Positions 55,578 through 63,957 of a stretch of DNA of 64,000 nt are shown here, one piece after another. How positions within the stretch are numbered: the stretch's first letter is position 1; every line of letters starts with the position of its first letter. This stretch comes from Actinomycetota bacterium (lineage in GTDB: Bacteria; Actinomycetota; Actinomycetes; JACCUZ01), in NCBI GenBank assembly GCA_030841035.1, contig JAVEDI010000067.1, positions 1 through 64,000 of the forward strand. The letters run 5' to 3'. The notes under the pieces are model-generated. The model saw only the letters and a list, made by a program, of their open reading frames with translations. It was not told where the DNA came from and made no database searches. A program made the position numbers and the translations under genes.

Positions 55578-55634
55578 GACAGGGGGCGGTCCCGACAGGG
55601 GCGGTGCCGACAGGGGCGGTGCCGACAGGGGCGG
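55578..55634. repeat. 15-bp G-rich tandem repeat
   Basis: Units CGACAGGGGCGGTGC at 55593-55607 and 55608-55622 are identical. A degenerate unit precedes (55578-55592) and a partial one follows (55623-55634). It lies between the 92-bp array and the rip1 stop. Confidence 0.8.
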
Positions 55635-55667
55635 GGGGACGGCGGCCCGGGTCGCGCTGCGAGCGCG

Positions 55668-56915
55668 CTACTGCAGGCGGACCGGGTTGATGATGTCGGC
55701 CGCGAGCGTCAGGACGGTCAGGCCCCCGAACAGCACGATGACCAGGTAGGTCAGCGGCAGCAGCTTGTTGTAGTCCACCCGGCCGGGGTCCTCCTTGCCG
55801 CGCCGCGCGGCCGCCCACGAGCGGGCCTTCTCGTACCAGGCGATGGCCACGTGCCCGCCGTCGAGCGGCAGCAACGGGAACAGGTTGAAGATCCCGATGA
55901 AGACGTTGAGCCCGCCCAGGAGCAGCAGGAAGAAGATCGGCTGGCCGATCTGGATCGCCTCGCCGCCGATCCGGCTGGCTCCGACGACGCTGATCGGGGT
56001 CTGCGGGTCACGCGGCTGGCCGCCGATGGCGTCGAGGAGCTTGGGGACCTTGGACGGGAAGGCACCGACGGCGTGGAAGGTCTGCTTGACGCTCTCGCCG
56101 GTGAACGCCACCGACGCACCAACCGACCCGAGCACGGAGTAGTGGGTCACGCCCGGCGGCGTCCGGACCGCTACGCCGATCGCCGAGACGGTCTCCAGCT
56201 TGCCCTCGGCCTGGCCGAACGCCGGTCGCCTCGTCGCCACGAGGTCCGCCGTGGTGGTGCGGCGCACGCCGTCGCGCACGTAGACGACCTGGATGGGGCC
56301 CGGCGCGCTGGCCCGGACCTTCTTGACCAGGTCGCCGTACGTCGACACCGGCGTGCCGCCGAGGGAGACCACCCGGTCGCCGCCGCGCAGTCCCGCGGCC
56401 CTGGCCGGTCCGACCGGGTCGCCGGGACGGCAGTCGCGCAGCTGGTTGTCGACGACCTTGAACTCGGGGACGACGCACGGCAGCACCGAGCCGATCACCG
56501 GCTGGGCGGTCTCGGCCTCGAAGTGCAGGGCGCTCACGTTCGGCAGCCCGGTGGTGAAGCCGGCGAGGAAGAAGATCACCAGCGCCAGCGCGAAGTGGGT
56601 CAGGGACCCGGCCACCAGCACGACGGTGCGCTGCCAGAGCGGGAACCGCCAGAAGGCACGCGCGGTGTCGGCGGGGTCGACGTCCTCGAGAGGCGTCATC
56701 CCCACGATCTTGACGAAACCGCCCGCGGGGACGGCCTTGAGGCCGTACTCCGTCTCCCCGCGCCGGAACGACCAGATGGTGGGCCCGAAACCCGCGAAGT
56801 ACTGGGTGGCCTTCATGCCGAAGCCCTTGGCGGTCAGCAGGTGGCCGGCCTCGTGCAGGCACACCGACACCAGGATGCCGACAGCGAAGATGATCACGCC
56901 GAGGGTGTAACTCAT
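55668..56915 (-). CDS. rip1: Site-2 zinc metalloprotease Rip1 (M50 family)
   Basis: A 415-aa membrane protease that performs intramembrane cleavage of anti-sigma factors and regulates envelope genes in actinobacteria. The zinc motif HEAGH lies in VSVCLHEAGHLLTAKGFG near residue 21, a PDZ domain near 160-230 (RAAGLRGGDRVVSLGG), and the second motif FPLLPLDGGHVAIAW near 350. ATG at 56915 follows GGAG. Flanked by dxr and ispG as in Rv2868c-Rv2870c. Confidence 0.95.
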   Translation of the reverse strand: MSYTLGVIIFAVGILVSVCLHEAGHLLTAKGFGMKATQYFAGFGPTIWSFRRGETEYGLKAVPAGGFVKIVGMTPLEDVDPADTARAFWRFPLWQRTVVLVAGSLTHFALALVIFFLAGFTTGLPNVSALHFEAETAQPVIGSVLPCVVPEFKVVDNQLRDCRPGDPVGPARAAGLRGGDRVVSLGGTPVSTYGDLVKKVRASAPGPIQVVYVRDGVRRTTTADLVATRRPAFGQAEGKLETVSAIGVAVRTPPGVTHYSVLGSVGASVAFTGESVKQTFHAVGAFPSKVPKLLDAIGGQPRDPQTPISVVGASRIGGEAIQIGQPIFFLLLLGGLNVFIGIFNLFPLLPLDGGHVAIAWYEKARSWAAARRGKEDPGRVDYNKLLPLTYLVIVLFGGLTVLTLAADIINPVRLQ

Positions 56916-56940
56916 GCGAAGAGCTCCGGTCCGGGGGGTC

Positions 56941-58134
56941 TCAGGCCTGGATGGCCGCGGCGGCCCGTTCCCGGGCCCAGGTCTCTGCATCCAGAACATC
57001 GGCTAGGGCCGAGAGGTTCCTGACCTCGTGCGCGTCGAGAACTGCGGCGACCGTGTCGACGATAGCTGTGAAGGGCAAATGGCCGGCCAGGAACGCCTCG
57101 ACGCAGACCTCGTTCGCGGCGTTGAAGACCGCCGGAGCCGTGCCGCCCGCCTCACCGGCCCGCCGGGCCAGCCGCACCGCGGGGAAGGCGTCCTCGTCGA
57201 GGGGCAGGAACTCCCAGCTGGCCGCCCGGCTCCAGTCGCAGGGGCTCGCGGCCCCGGCGACCCGCTGCGGGTAGCCGAGCGCGAGCGCGATCGGCAGCCG
57301 CATGTCGGGCGGGCTGGCCTGCGCGATCGTCGAGCCGTCGAGGAACTCGACCATCGAGTGGACCACCGACTGCGGGTGCACGACGACGTCGATGCGGTCG
57401 TAGGGGACGTCGAAGAGCAGGTGCGCCTCGATCAGCTCGAGACCCTTGTTGACCAGGGTCGCCGAGTTGATGGTCACCACCGGGCCCATGTCCCAGGTCG
57501 GGTGGGCCAGGGCCTGCTCGGGCGTCACCGCGGCCAGCTCGGCGCGCGTCCGACCGCGGAACGGGCCCCCGCTCGCGGTCAGCAGCAACCGGCGTACGTC
57601 GGCTGCCGTGCCGCTGCGCAGGCACTGGGCGAGCGCCGAGTGCTCGGAGTCGACCGCCACGATCTGGTCGGGGCGCTTCATGGCCGCCTTCACCAGCGGA
57701 CCACCGGCGACCAGCGACTCCTTGTTCGCCAGCGCGAGAGTGCGCCCGGCCTCGAGGGCCGCGAGCGTGGGAGCCAGCCCGATCGAGCCGGTCATGCCGT
57801 TCAGCACGACGTCGCAGGGCAGCTGGGCCAGCTCCCGGGCAGCCGTCGGGCCGGCGAGGATCCGTGGCAGCGGGTACTCACCGGCGCTGTAGCCGCCCGC
57901 CTTGGCGGCCGCGTAGAACGCCAGCTGCAGGTCCTGTGCCGCGCTGGCCCGGGCCACGGCGACGGCGTCCACCCGCAGCTCGAGTGCCTGGCGCGCGAGC
58001 TGGCCGACGTTCGTGCCGCCCGCGGCCAGCCCCACGACACGGAAGCGGTCGGGGTTGCCCAGGATCACCTCGATCGCCTGGGTGCCGATGGAGCCGGTCG
58101 ACCCGAGGATCACGATCTCGCGCACCGAACTCAT
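56941..58134 (-). CDS. dxr: 1-deoxy-D-xylulose 5-phosphate reductoisomerase
   Basis: A 397-aa NADPH enzyme making MEP in isoprenoid synthesis. [16 protein letters not shown] binds [16 protein letters not shown] and [11 protein letters not shown] carry the substrate and metal residues; GHPTWDMG-like [18 protein letters not shown] follows. ATG at 58134 has a weak upstream site; an ATG 18 bp earlier is possible. It heads dxr-rip1-ispG-GNAT. Confidence 0.96.
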   Translation of the reverse strand: MSSVREIVILGSTGSIGTQAIEVILGNPDRFRVVGLAAGGTNVGQLARQALELRVDAVAVARASAAQDLQLAFYAAAKAGGYSAGEYPLPRILAGPTAARELAQLPCDVVLNGMTGSIGLAPTLAALEAGRTLALANKESLVAGGPLVKAAMKRPDQIVAVDSEHSALAQCLRSGTAADVRRLLLTASGGPFRGRTRAELAAVTPEQALAHPTWDMGPVVTINSATLVNKGLELIEAHLLFDVPYDRIDVVVHPQSVVHSMVEFLDGSTIAQASPPDMRLPIALALGYPQRVAGAASPCDWSRAASWEFLPLDEDAFPAVRLARRAGEAGGTAPAVFNAANEVCVEAFLAGHLPFTAIVDTVAAVLDAHEVRNLSALADVLDAETWARERAAAAIQA

Positions 58135-58297
58135 GGCCCCAGTGTCCCGCATGGGTCACGCCGGTCCGCCCACGCCCAGCCGCGACCACGGACTGGCCCG
58201 TCGGGGACCAGGCCCACGACGTGGTCAGCTGCGCGGCGGTCGCAAGGCTGCGGATTTCGTCACCGTCGCGCGCCTTCTCCACCGGAATCCGTCACAG

Positions 58298-58303
58298 TAT
58301 CGT
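58298..58303 (+). promoter_or_regulatory. Candidate -10 element, leaderless gabT start
   Basis: TATCGT fits the actinobacterial TANNNT pattern and ends 7 nt before the gabT ATG, so transcription would begin at or just before the start codon. No Shine-Dalgarno sequence precedes the ATG, which agrees with a leaderless message. The -35 region is not clear. Confidence 0.35.
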
Positions 58304-58310
58304 GGCACCC

Positions 58311-59672
58311 ATGACTGACTCCACCGCCTCGAACCCGGTCGCCGGCGGCCCCGGGCTGCCCCAGCAGCGCCTGCTCGTCACCGGTATCCCCGGCCCCCGG
58401 TCCCAGGCGCTGCTCGCCCGACGGACCGCGGCCGTGGCCGCGGGCGTCGGCACGACGCTGCCGGTGTTCATCGAGCGGGCAGGTGGTGGCGTGCTGGTCG
58501 ACGTCGACGGCAACTCGCTGATCGACTTCGGTTCCGGCATCGCGGTGGTCAGCGTCGGCAACGCCGCGGAGGCGGTCGTGTCGCGGGTGCAGGACCAGCT
58601 CGCCCGCTTCACCCACACCTGTTTCATGGTCACGCCCTACGACGGCTACGTCGAGGTGTGCGAGGCGCTCAACCGGCTGACGCCCGGTGACCACGAGAAA
58701 CGTTCCGCCCTGTTCAACTCCGGCGCCGAGGCGGTCGAGAACGCCGTCAAGATCGCTCGCGCCCACACCCGCCGCCAGTCGGTCGTGGTGTTCGACCACG
58801 CCTACCACGGGCGCACGAACCTGACGATGGCCCTGACCGCGAAGAACATGCCCTACAAGCACTCGTTCGGTCCGTTCGCCCCCGAGATCTACCGGGCCCC
58901 GATGTCCTACCCGTTGCGCGACGGTGGGCTGGACGGCGCGGAGGCGGCGCGCCGGGCGATCGACGTCATCGACAAGCAGGTGGGTGCCGACGAGGTCGCC
59001 TGCGTCCTGATCGAGCCCATCCAGGGTGAAGGCGGCTTCGTGGTCCCCGCGCCGGGCTTCCTGCCTGCGCTCGCGCAGTGGTGCCGCGACAACGGGGCAG
59101 TGTTCGTGGCCGACGAGATCCAGACCGGCTTCTGCCGCACCGGCGACTGGTTCGCCTGCGAGCACGAGGGCGTCGTCCCCGACCTCGTCACGACCGCCAA
59201 GGGGATCGCCGGAGGGCTGCCGCTCGCAGGCGTAACCGGCCGGGCCGACATCATGGACGCCCCGCACGTGGGTGGTCTCGGCGGCACGTACGGCGGCAAC
59301 CCGCTCGCGTGCGCAGCCGCGCTCGGTGCGATCGAGACGATGGAGTCCCTCGACCTGCGCGAGCGCGCCCGACGCATCGGCGCCGTCATGACCGAGCGGC
59401 TCACCGAGATGGCCGGCCGCTACGACGTCATCGGCGAGGTGCGCGGCCGCGGCGCGATGGTCGCCGTGGAGCTGCTGCGCGCCGGCAGCCACGAGCCCGA
59501 CGCGGCCGTGGCCGCCGCGGTGGCCAGGGCCTGCCACGCCGAGGGACTGGTCGTGCTGACCTGCGGCACCTACGGCAACGTGTTGCGGCTGCTCCCGCCG
59601 CTGGTGATGCCCGACCATCTTCTCGACGAGGGGCTCACCGTCCTGGACAAGGCGTTCGCCGCGTCGTCCTGA
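58311..59672 (+). CDS. gabT: 4-aminobutyrate aminotransferase
   Basis: A 453-aa class III PLP aminotransferase converting GABA and 2-oxoglutarate to succinate semialdehyde and glutamate. Motifs are LFNSGAEAVENAVKIAR, FDHAYHGRTNLTMALT, EPIQGEGGFVVPAPGFL, VADEIQTGFCRTG and the PLP Lys in TTAKGIAGGLPLAGVTG. No gabD follows it; the next + gene is osmC. The substrate could also be another omega-amino acid, but GabT-like residues are well kept. Confidence 0.93.
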   Translation: MTDSTASNPVAGGPGLPQQRLLVTGIPGPRSQALLARRTAAVAAGVGTTLPVFIERAGGGVLVDVDGNSLIDFGSGIAVVSVGNAAEAVVSRVQDQLARFTHTCFMVTPYDGYVEVCEALNRLTPGDHEKRSALFNSGAEAVENAVKIARAHTRRQSVVVFDHAYHGRTNLTMALTAKNMPYKHSFGPFAPEIYRAPMSYPLRDGGLDGAEAARRAIDVIDKQVGADEVACVLIEPIQGEGGFVVPAPGFLPALAQWCRDNGAVFVADEIQTGFCRTGDWFACEHEGVVPDLVTTAKGIAGGLPLAGVTGRADIMDAPHVGGLGGTYGGNPLACAAALGAIETMESLDLRERARRIGAVMTERLTEMAGRYDVIGEVRGRGAMVAVELLRAGSHEPDAAVAAAVARACHAEGLVVLTCGTYGNVLRLLPPLVMPDHLLDEGLTVLDKAFAASS

Positions 59673-59830
59673 GATCCATCCTGCAACCGCCGCAATTCCT
59701 TGTGGACAAAGGGCTTCTGGCGGTGGGCGGCTCCGGTGCGGCCGTCGGACCGAGGGTCGCGTACGGCGAGGGTGGTGCGGGCGGCGCCGATCCCTCGGGC
59801 CTGCGAGCGGCGGCCGGCTCGCACGAAGAA

Positions 59831-59867
59831 GGTCCGCGGCACCGGTTCCCCCGTGGCGCCGCGGACC
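59831..59867 (+). terminator. Perfect 10-bp hairpin after gabT
   Basis: GGTCCGCGGC (59831-59840) and GCCGCGGACC (59858-59867) form a perfect stem with a 17-nt loop, about 160 nt after the gabT stop. It is a likely terminator or RNA 3' end. No T-run follows. Confidence 0.6.
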
Positions 59868-59878
59868 CTCCCGGAGAA

Positions 59879-59930
59879 CGGTAGGAGAGGCGTCCCAGGC
59901 CCTACCGGGATTCCATGGAAATCTGGAATC
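59879..59930. promoter_or_regulatory. Cluster of palindromes upstream of osmC
   Basis: The gap 59673-59991 (319 bp) holds no convincing gene. After the hairpin come CGGTAGG/CCTACCG (59879-59885/59901-59907), a perfect TTCCATGGAA (59911-59920) and GATTCC/GGAATC (59909-59914/59925-59930). They lie 60-115 bp before the osmC ATG and could be operator sites. No regulator is assigned. Confidence 0.35.
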
Positions 59931-59991
59931 GCGATCTTCAGCAGGTCGCGGTCGCTGGGCCGCCCGCGATGCCGTCTGTCACGCTTCTCCC

Positions 59992-60432
59992 ATGACCACT
60001 GAGACCGCGACCACCGACACGACCCGCCGAAGCGTCATGGTCGAGCGCACCGGCAACGGCCGGTTTCGCGTCACGAACCAGCGCGGTGGGCACATCACGA
60101 TCGGCAGCGGCGGCGACGGCGACTTCTCGCCCACCGAGCTGCTGCTCGCCGCGATCGGCGGCTGCACGGCGATCGACGTCGACGTCCTGACGGCCCGGCG
60201 AAGCGAGCCGGAGGCGTTCACCGTGCGGGTCGATGCCACCAAGCTGCGCGACGACGAGGGGAACCGCCTCACCGACATCGACGTGACCTTCCACGTCAGG
60301 TTCCCCGACGACGAGGGCGGCGCGAGCGCGAGCGCGGTGCTGCCCGACGTGGTGCGCCGTTCGCACGACCGGCTCTGCACGGTGGGGCGCACCGTGGAGC
60401 TCGGCACACCGATCGCGACCCACATCGACTAG
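59992..60432 (+). CDS. OsmC family protein
   Basis: A 146-aa peroxidase-fold protein. FSPTELLLAAIGGCTAIDVDVL carries the first redox Cys and SHDRLCTVGRTVE the second, as in OsmC/Ohr-type thiol peroxidases; YhfA-like members lack defined substrates. Its ATG has no Shine-Dalgarno sequence. The stop overlaps the convergent DUF952 gene in a shared CTAG. Confidence 0.87.
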   Translation: MTTETATTDTTRRSVMVERTGNGRFRVTNQRGGHITIGSGGDGDFSPTELLLAAIGGCTAIDVDVLTARRSEPEAFTVRVDATKLRDDEGNRLTDIDVTFHVRFPDDEGGASASAVLPDVVRRSHDRLCTVGRTVELGTPIATHID

Positions 60433-60770
60433 TCCAGCGCACGCACCGCCACGACCGCATCGACCGGCAGGGGGCCGTAGATGTGCGGGAACGCCTCGTC
60501 GGCGCCCGGCGGCGCCTCCAGCCGCAGCGGCACCTTCAGGCGGTCGGGTTCGATCTCGAGCATTACGAGGGGCTCCGTCACCTGCGCGTAGAACAGCCGA
60601 CGTACGCCGTCGAGCTGGTGCCGACGGGATGCGTGGATGAACCCCTCCTCGGCCAGGCTCCGCCCCAGCGTGGACGTCCGGTAGTCGCCGGACAGCGCCG
60701 CCGCCTCCCACTCGCTCTCCAGCGCGATGTGGAAGATCCGCTCCCCCGGCTCCAGCGTGGCGTCCGCCAC
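60429..60770 (-). CDS. DUF952 family protein
   Basis: A 113-aa conserved protein of unknown function. RIFHIALESEWEAAALSGDYR, EGFIHASRRHQLDGV and FPHIYGPLPVDAVV are the family blocks. GTG at 60770 starts 1 nt after the MBL stop, so it is the third gene of mscR-MBL-DUF952. The longer open frame upstream is a shadow of MBL. Confidence 0.88.
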   Translation of the reverse strand: MADATLEPGERIFHIALESEWEAAALSGDYRTSTLGRSLAEEGFIHASRRHQLDGVRRLFYAQVTEPLVMLEIEPDRLKVPLRLEAPPGADEAFPHIYGPLPVDAVVAVRALD

Positions 60771-60771
60771 G

Positions 60772-61401
60772 TCAGTGGCCCCGCGCGATCCACTCGTCCA
60801 GGTGCGCGGCCTCCGCACCGATGGTCGTGTCGGGGCCGTGCCCGGTGTGCACGACCGTCGTCGGCGGGAGGTCGAGCAGGCTGCGTCGGATCGAGGCGAT
60901 GAGAGTCGGGAAGTCGCTGTAGGAACGCCCGGTCGCCCCGGGGCCGCCCTGGAACAACGTGTCGCCGGAGAACACCGCATCGAGCTCCGGCGCGTACAGG
61001 CAGACACCTCCAGGCGAGTGACCGGGCGTGTGCAGCACGGCGAGTCGGATGCCGGCGACATCGAAGCCCGTCGCGTCGGCGGCGTCGATGTCAGGACGCA
61101 GGTCGTCGTACTCCTGCTCCCAGAGCATCAGGTCCGCGTTGTTCAGCGCGATCGGCGCGTCGGCGTCGGCCGCCACCTCGACAGCGGCGTTGACGTGGTC
61201 GTTGTGCCCATGGGTGCACACCACGGCGACGACCTTGCGACCCCGCACGGCCTCGAGGATCGCCGCCGCGTCATGGGCTGCGTCGATGACCAGCACCTCG
61301 CGGTCGTCTCCGACCAGCCAGACGTTGTTCTCGACCTCCCACTCACCGCCGTCGAGCCGGAACGTCCCTGACGTGAGGACCTTCTCGATGCGGGCGACCA
61401 T
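60772..61401 (-). CDS. MBL-fold metallo-hydrolase (Rv2260-like)
   Basis: A 209-aa glyoxalase II-type protein. THGHNDHVNAA binds two metals, HTPGHSPGGVCLY and FSGDTLFQGG complete the site, and HTGHGPDT is the last His. Its ATG overlaps the mscR stop by 1 bp. In mycobacteria the same pair (Rv2259-Rv2260) is found; the enzyme may hydrolyse the S-formylmycothiol made by MscR, an inference from pairing. Confidence 0.9.
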   Translation of the reverse strand: MVARIEKVLTSGTFRLDGGEWEVENNVWLVGDDREVLVIDAAHDAAAILEAVRGRKVVAVVCTHGHNDHVNAAVEVAADADAPIALNNADLMLWEQEYDDLRPDIDAADATGFDVAGIRLAVLHTPGHSPGGVCLYAPELDAVFSGDTLFQGGPGATGRSYSDFPTLIASIRRSLLDLPPTTVVHTGHGPDTTIGAEAAHLDEWIARGH

Positions 61402-62486
61402 CAGAAGACCACCACGGAACGCAGCACCTCGCCGCGGTGCATCTTGGCGAAGGCGTCCTCGATCCCGTCGAGCGCGATCGTCTCCGACACGAAGCGGTCG
61501 AGGTCGAGCCGTCCCTGCAGGTACAGGTCGATGAGCATCGGGAAGTCGCGGCTCGGCAGGCAGTCGCCGTACCACGAGGACTTGAGCGCGCCGCCGCGAC
61601 CGAAGACGTCGATCAACGGCAGCTCGATCGTCGTGTCCGGTGCAGGAACGCCGACGAGTACGACGGTGCCGGCCAGGTCGCGTGCGTAGAACGCCTGGCG
61701 ATAGGTCTCGGGCTGGCCCACCGCGTCGATGACGACGTCGGCACCGAAGCCGCCGGTCAGCTCCCGGACAGCCGCGACAGGGTCCTGTTCGCGGGAGTTG
61801 ACCGTGTGCGTGGCGCCGAACTCGGTTGCCCACCCCAGCTTGCGGTCGTCGATGTCGATGCCGATGATGCGCGTCGCACCGGCCAGCCGGGCACCCATGA
61901 CGGCGGCGTTGCCGACGCCGCCGCAGCCGATGACCGCGACGCTGTCTCCCCGGCTCACGCCCCCGGTGTTCATCGCTGCGCCCAGCCCGGCCATCACACC
62001 GCAGCCGAGCAGGCCCGCCGCGGTCGCAGGAGCGGCCGGGTCGACCTTCGTGCACTGCCCCGATGCGACCAGCGTCTTCTCGACGAAGGCGCCGATGCCC
62101 AGCGCCGGCGACAGCACGGTGCCGTCCTCGAGGGTCATCTGCTGGGTGGCGTTGTGCGTGTCGAAGCAGTATTGCGGCCGGCCCCGGCGGCAGGCGCGGC
62201 ACTGGCCGCACACGGCCCGCCAGTTGAGGATCACGTAGTCCCCGGCTGCCACGTCGGTCACCCCGTCACCGACCGCCTCCACGACGCCGGCCGCCTCGTG
62301 GCCGAGCAGGAACGGGAACTCGTCGTTGATGCCGCCCTCGCGGTAGTGCAGGTCGGTGTGGCACACGCCGCAGGCCTGGATCGCCACCAGCGCCTCGCCG
62401 GGGCCGGGCTCGGGTACCAGGACCGTCTCGATCGTGACGGGCGCCCCCTTCTCCCGGGCGACGACTCCTCGGACCCGCTGGACCAT
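61401..62486 (-). CDS. mscR: S-(hydroxymethyl)mycothiol dehydrogenase
   Basis: A 361-aa zinc alcohol dehydrogenase that oxidises the formaldehyde-mycothiol adduct with NAD and also reduces S-nitrosomycothiol. Catalytic zinc ligands are in [15 protein letters not shown] and [14 protein letters not shown]; four structural Cys lie in [34 protein letters not shown] binds [12 protein letters not shown] and [14 protein letters not shown] are typical of the mycothiol subgroup. ATG at 62486. Coupled to the MBL gene. Confidence 0.94.
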   Translation of the reverse strand: MVQRVRGVVAREKGAPVTIETVLVPEPGPGEALVAIQACGVCHTDLHYREGGINDEFPFLLGHEAAGVVEAVGDGVTDVAAGDYVILNWRAVCGQCRACRRGRPQYCFDTHNATQQMTLEDGTVLSPALGIGAFVEKTLVASGQCTKVDPAAPATAAGLLGCGVMAGLGAAMNTGGVSRGDSVAVIGCGGVGNAAVMGARLAGATRIIGIDIDDRKLGWATEFGATHTVNSREQDPVAAVRELTGGFGADVVIDAVGQPETYRQAFYARDLAGTVVLVGVPAPDTTIELPLIDVFGRGGALKSSWYGDCLPSRDFPMLIDLYLQGRLDLDRFVSETIALDGIEDAFAKMHRGEVLRSVVVF

Positions 62487-62531
62487 GCCGGCTCCTGCCT
62501 CTCGTCATCCGAACGGCCTATCGCCGGGATC

Positions 62532-63857
62532 ATGTCACGTGCCGATCCCACACGAATGGCAGCCGTCCGGGCGTTCCAGGCGGAGCAGACGGTCGACGGC
62601 GCGCAGCCCCGACCGGAGTTGGCACGTGCCCTCGCCGGGGGTGACCCGGTCATCGTCTTCCAGCCCATCATGGACCTGGCGAGCGGGTTGGTCACCGGGT
62701 ACGAGGCACTGTCCCGCTTCCCCCGTCTCGCCGGGATCGCGCCCGACCTGGTCTTCGCGCAGGCGCACCGACAAGGCCGAGGCCACGACCTCGAGACGTT
62801 GGCCATCGTCAAGGCACTGGAGTCCGGAGCCGCTCGACCTGCCTCGACCGTGCTGTCGGTGAACGTGAGCCCCTCGACCCTGCTCACCCGACAGCTGCAC
62901 GACGTGCTGCCCGAGGACCTGCACGGGCTGCAGCTGGAGATCACCGAGCACGAGCAGGTGGCCGACCAGGAGCACACGCTGTCGCTGCTGCGAGAGCTGC
63001 GCCACCGCGGCGCGACGGTCGCCGTCGACGACGTCGGCGAGGGCTACGCCGGTCTCCAACAGCTGATGGCGCTGGAGCCGGACGTCATCAAGCTCGACCG
63101 GTCACTGGTCACCGATGTCGACCACGACGCCGCCCGTGCCGCGCTCATCGAGGCCGTCTCCCGCTTCGCCCGAGGCACCGGCGCGCGGGTGTGCGCGGAG
63201 GGTGTCGAGCGGCTCGAGGAGCTGCGGCTGCTCGCGGATCTCGACGTGACGCAGGCGCAGGGCTGGGCCATCGGGCGGCCGACGGTGACGTTCGCCGACG
63301 CCGCCGAGGACGCGCGCACGACCTGTGCCGCTGCACTGTCGAAGATCCTGGAGATCGGCGACGTCAAGGACAGCGCCCACCCCGACCTGGCCGGCGTGCT
63401 CTCGCGCATCGCGACGACGGAGTCGCTCGACGAGCTGGCCCGGCTGATGAGCTGGGTCGCGGCGATGCTCGGCTGCGACAAGACGCAGCTCTCGTTCTGC
63501 GACGACCGGCTGGAGTACGTCGAGGCGGTGCTGCCCCACGCGTGGGTCCCGGAGGGCCGGCGGTTCCGCGTCGAGGACTACCCGGTGACCCGCGAGGTCC
63601 TGGAAGGCAACCTCGTGGCCCAGGTGATCACCGGGGTCCCCGGTGCCGATGCCGCGGAGTCCCGCTTGCTGCACGAGGACGGCTTCGGCTCGTTGCTCAT
63701 GGTGCCGGTGTACGGCGGCCGGCGTCCCGTCGGCCTGCTCGAGTGCTACCTCGCCAGTCATCGGCCGTGGACCCGCTACCAGATCAGGACCATGCGCTGC
63801 GTCGCCGCGGTCGTCGGTCCGGTGCTCACCAACCTGCTGCGGTCCGACCGCAGCTGA
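62532..63857 (+). CDS. EAL-GAF cyclic di-GMP phosphodiesterase
   Basis: A 441-aa cytoplasmic signalling protein. The EAL domain (about 35-260) keeps YEALSR, VNVSPSTL, LEITEHE, VDDVGEGYAGL, IKLDRSLV, CAEGVE and AQGWAIGRP, so the metal and catalytic residues seem intact, with DDVG in place of the usual DDFG. A GAF domain follows (about 285-435). There is no GGDEF domain. It probably degrades c-di-GMP under control of a ligand bound to GAF. ATG at 62532 or 62556. Divergent from mscR. Confidence 0.9.
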   Translation: MSRADPTRMAAVRAFQAEQTVDGAQPRPELARALAGGDPVIVFQPIMDLASGLVTGYEALSRFPRLAGIAPDLVFAQAHRQGRGHDLETLAIVKALESGAARPASTVLSVNVSPSTLLTRQLHDVLPEDLHGLQLEITEHEQVADQEHTLSLLRELRHRGATVAVDDVGEGYAGLQQLMALEPDVIKLDRSLVTDVDHDAARAALIEAVSRFARGTGARVCAEGVERLEELRLLADLDVTQAQGWAIGRPTVTFADAAEDARTTCAAALSKILEIGDVKDSAHPDLAGVLSRIATTESLDELARLMSWVAAMLGCDKTQLSFCDDRLEYVEAVLPHAWVPEGRRFRVEDYPVTREVLEGNLVAQVITGVPGADAAESRLLHEDGFGSLLMVPVYGGRRPVGLLECYLASHRPWTRYQIRTMRCVAAVVGPVLTNLLRSDRS

Positions 63858-63895
63858 TCGAGCTCTCCCCCACCGTCTCCCGTCTCCGCCGACGC

Positions 63896-63925
63896 TTGAC
63901 ATGTGACTAAATGGTCACCTATTCT
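63896..63925 (+). promoter_or_regulatory. Strong promoter with embedded inverted-repeat operator
   Basis: TTGACA (63896-63901) and TATTCT (63920-63925) are spaced by 18 nt, a good housekeeping-sigma promoter. Between them GTGAC (63903-63907) and GTCAC (63914-63918) form an inverted repeat with a 6-nt gap. This overlaps the spacer, as expected for repression by an ArsR-like dimer. The regulator gene is not in the window. Confidence 0.65.
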
Positions 63926-63957
63926 GCCGGCAGGAGCCGGACGGACGGGAGAATCCG

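Noticed and set aside
59570-59842. 90-codon - strand open frame in the gabT-osmC gap
   Set aside because: It overlaps the end of gabT, is Arg-rich without motifs and has no ribosome-binding site.
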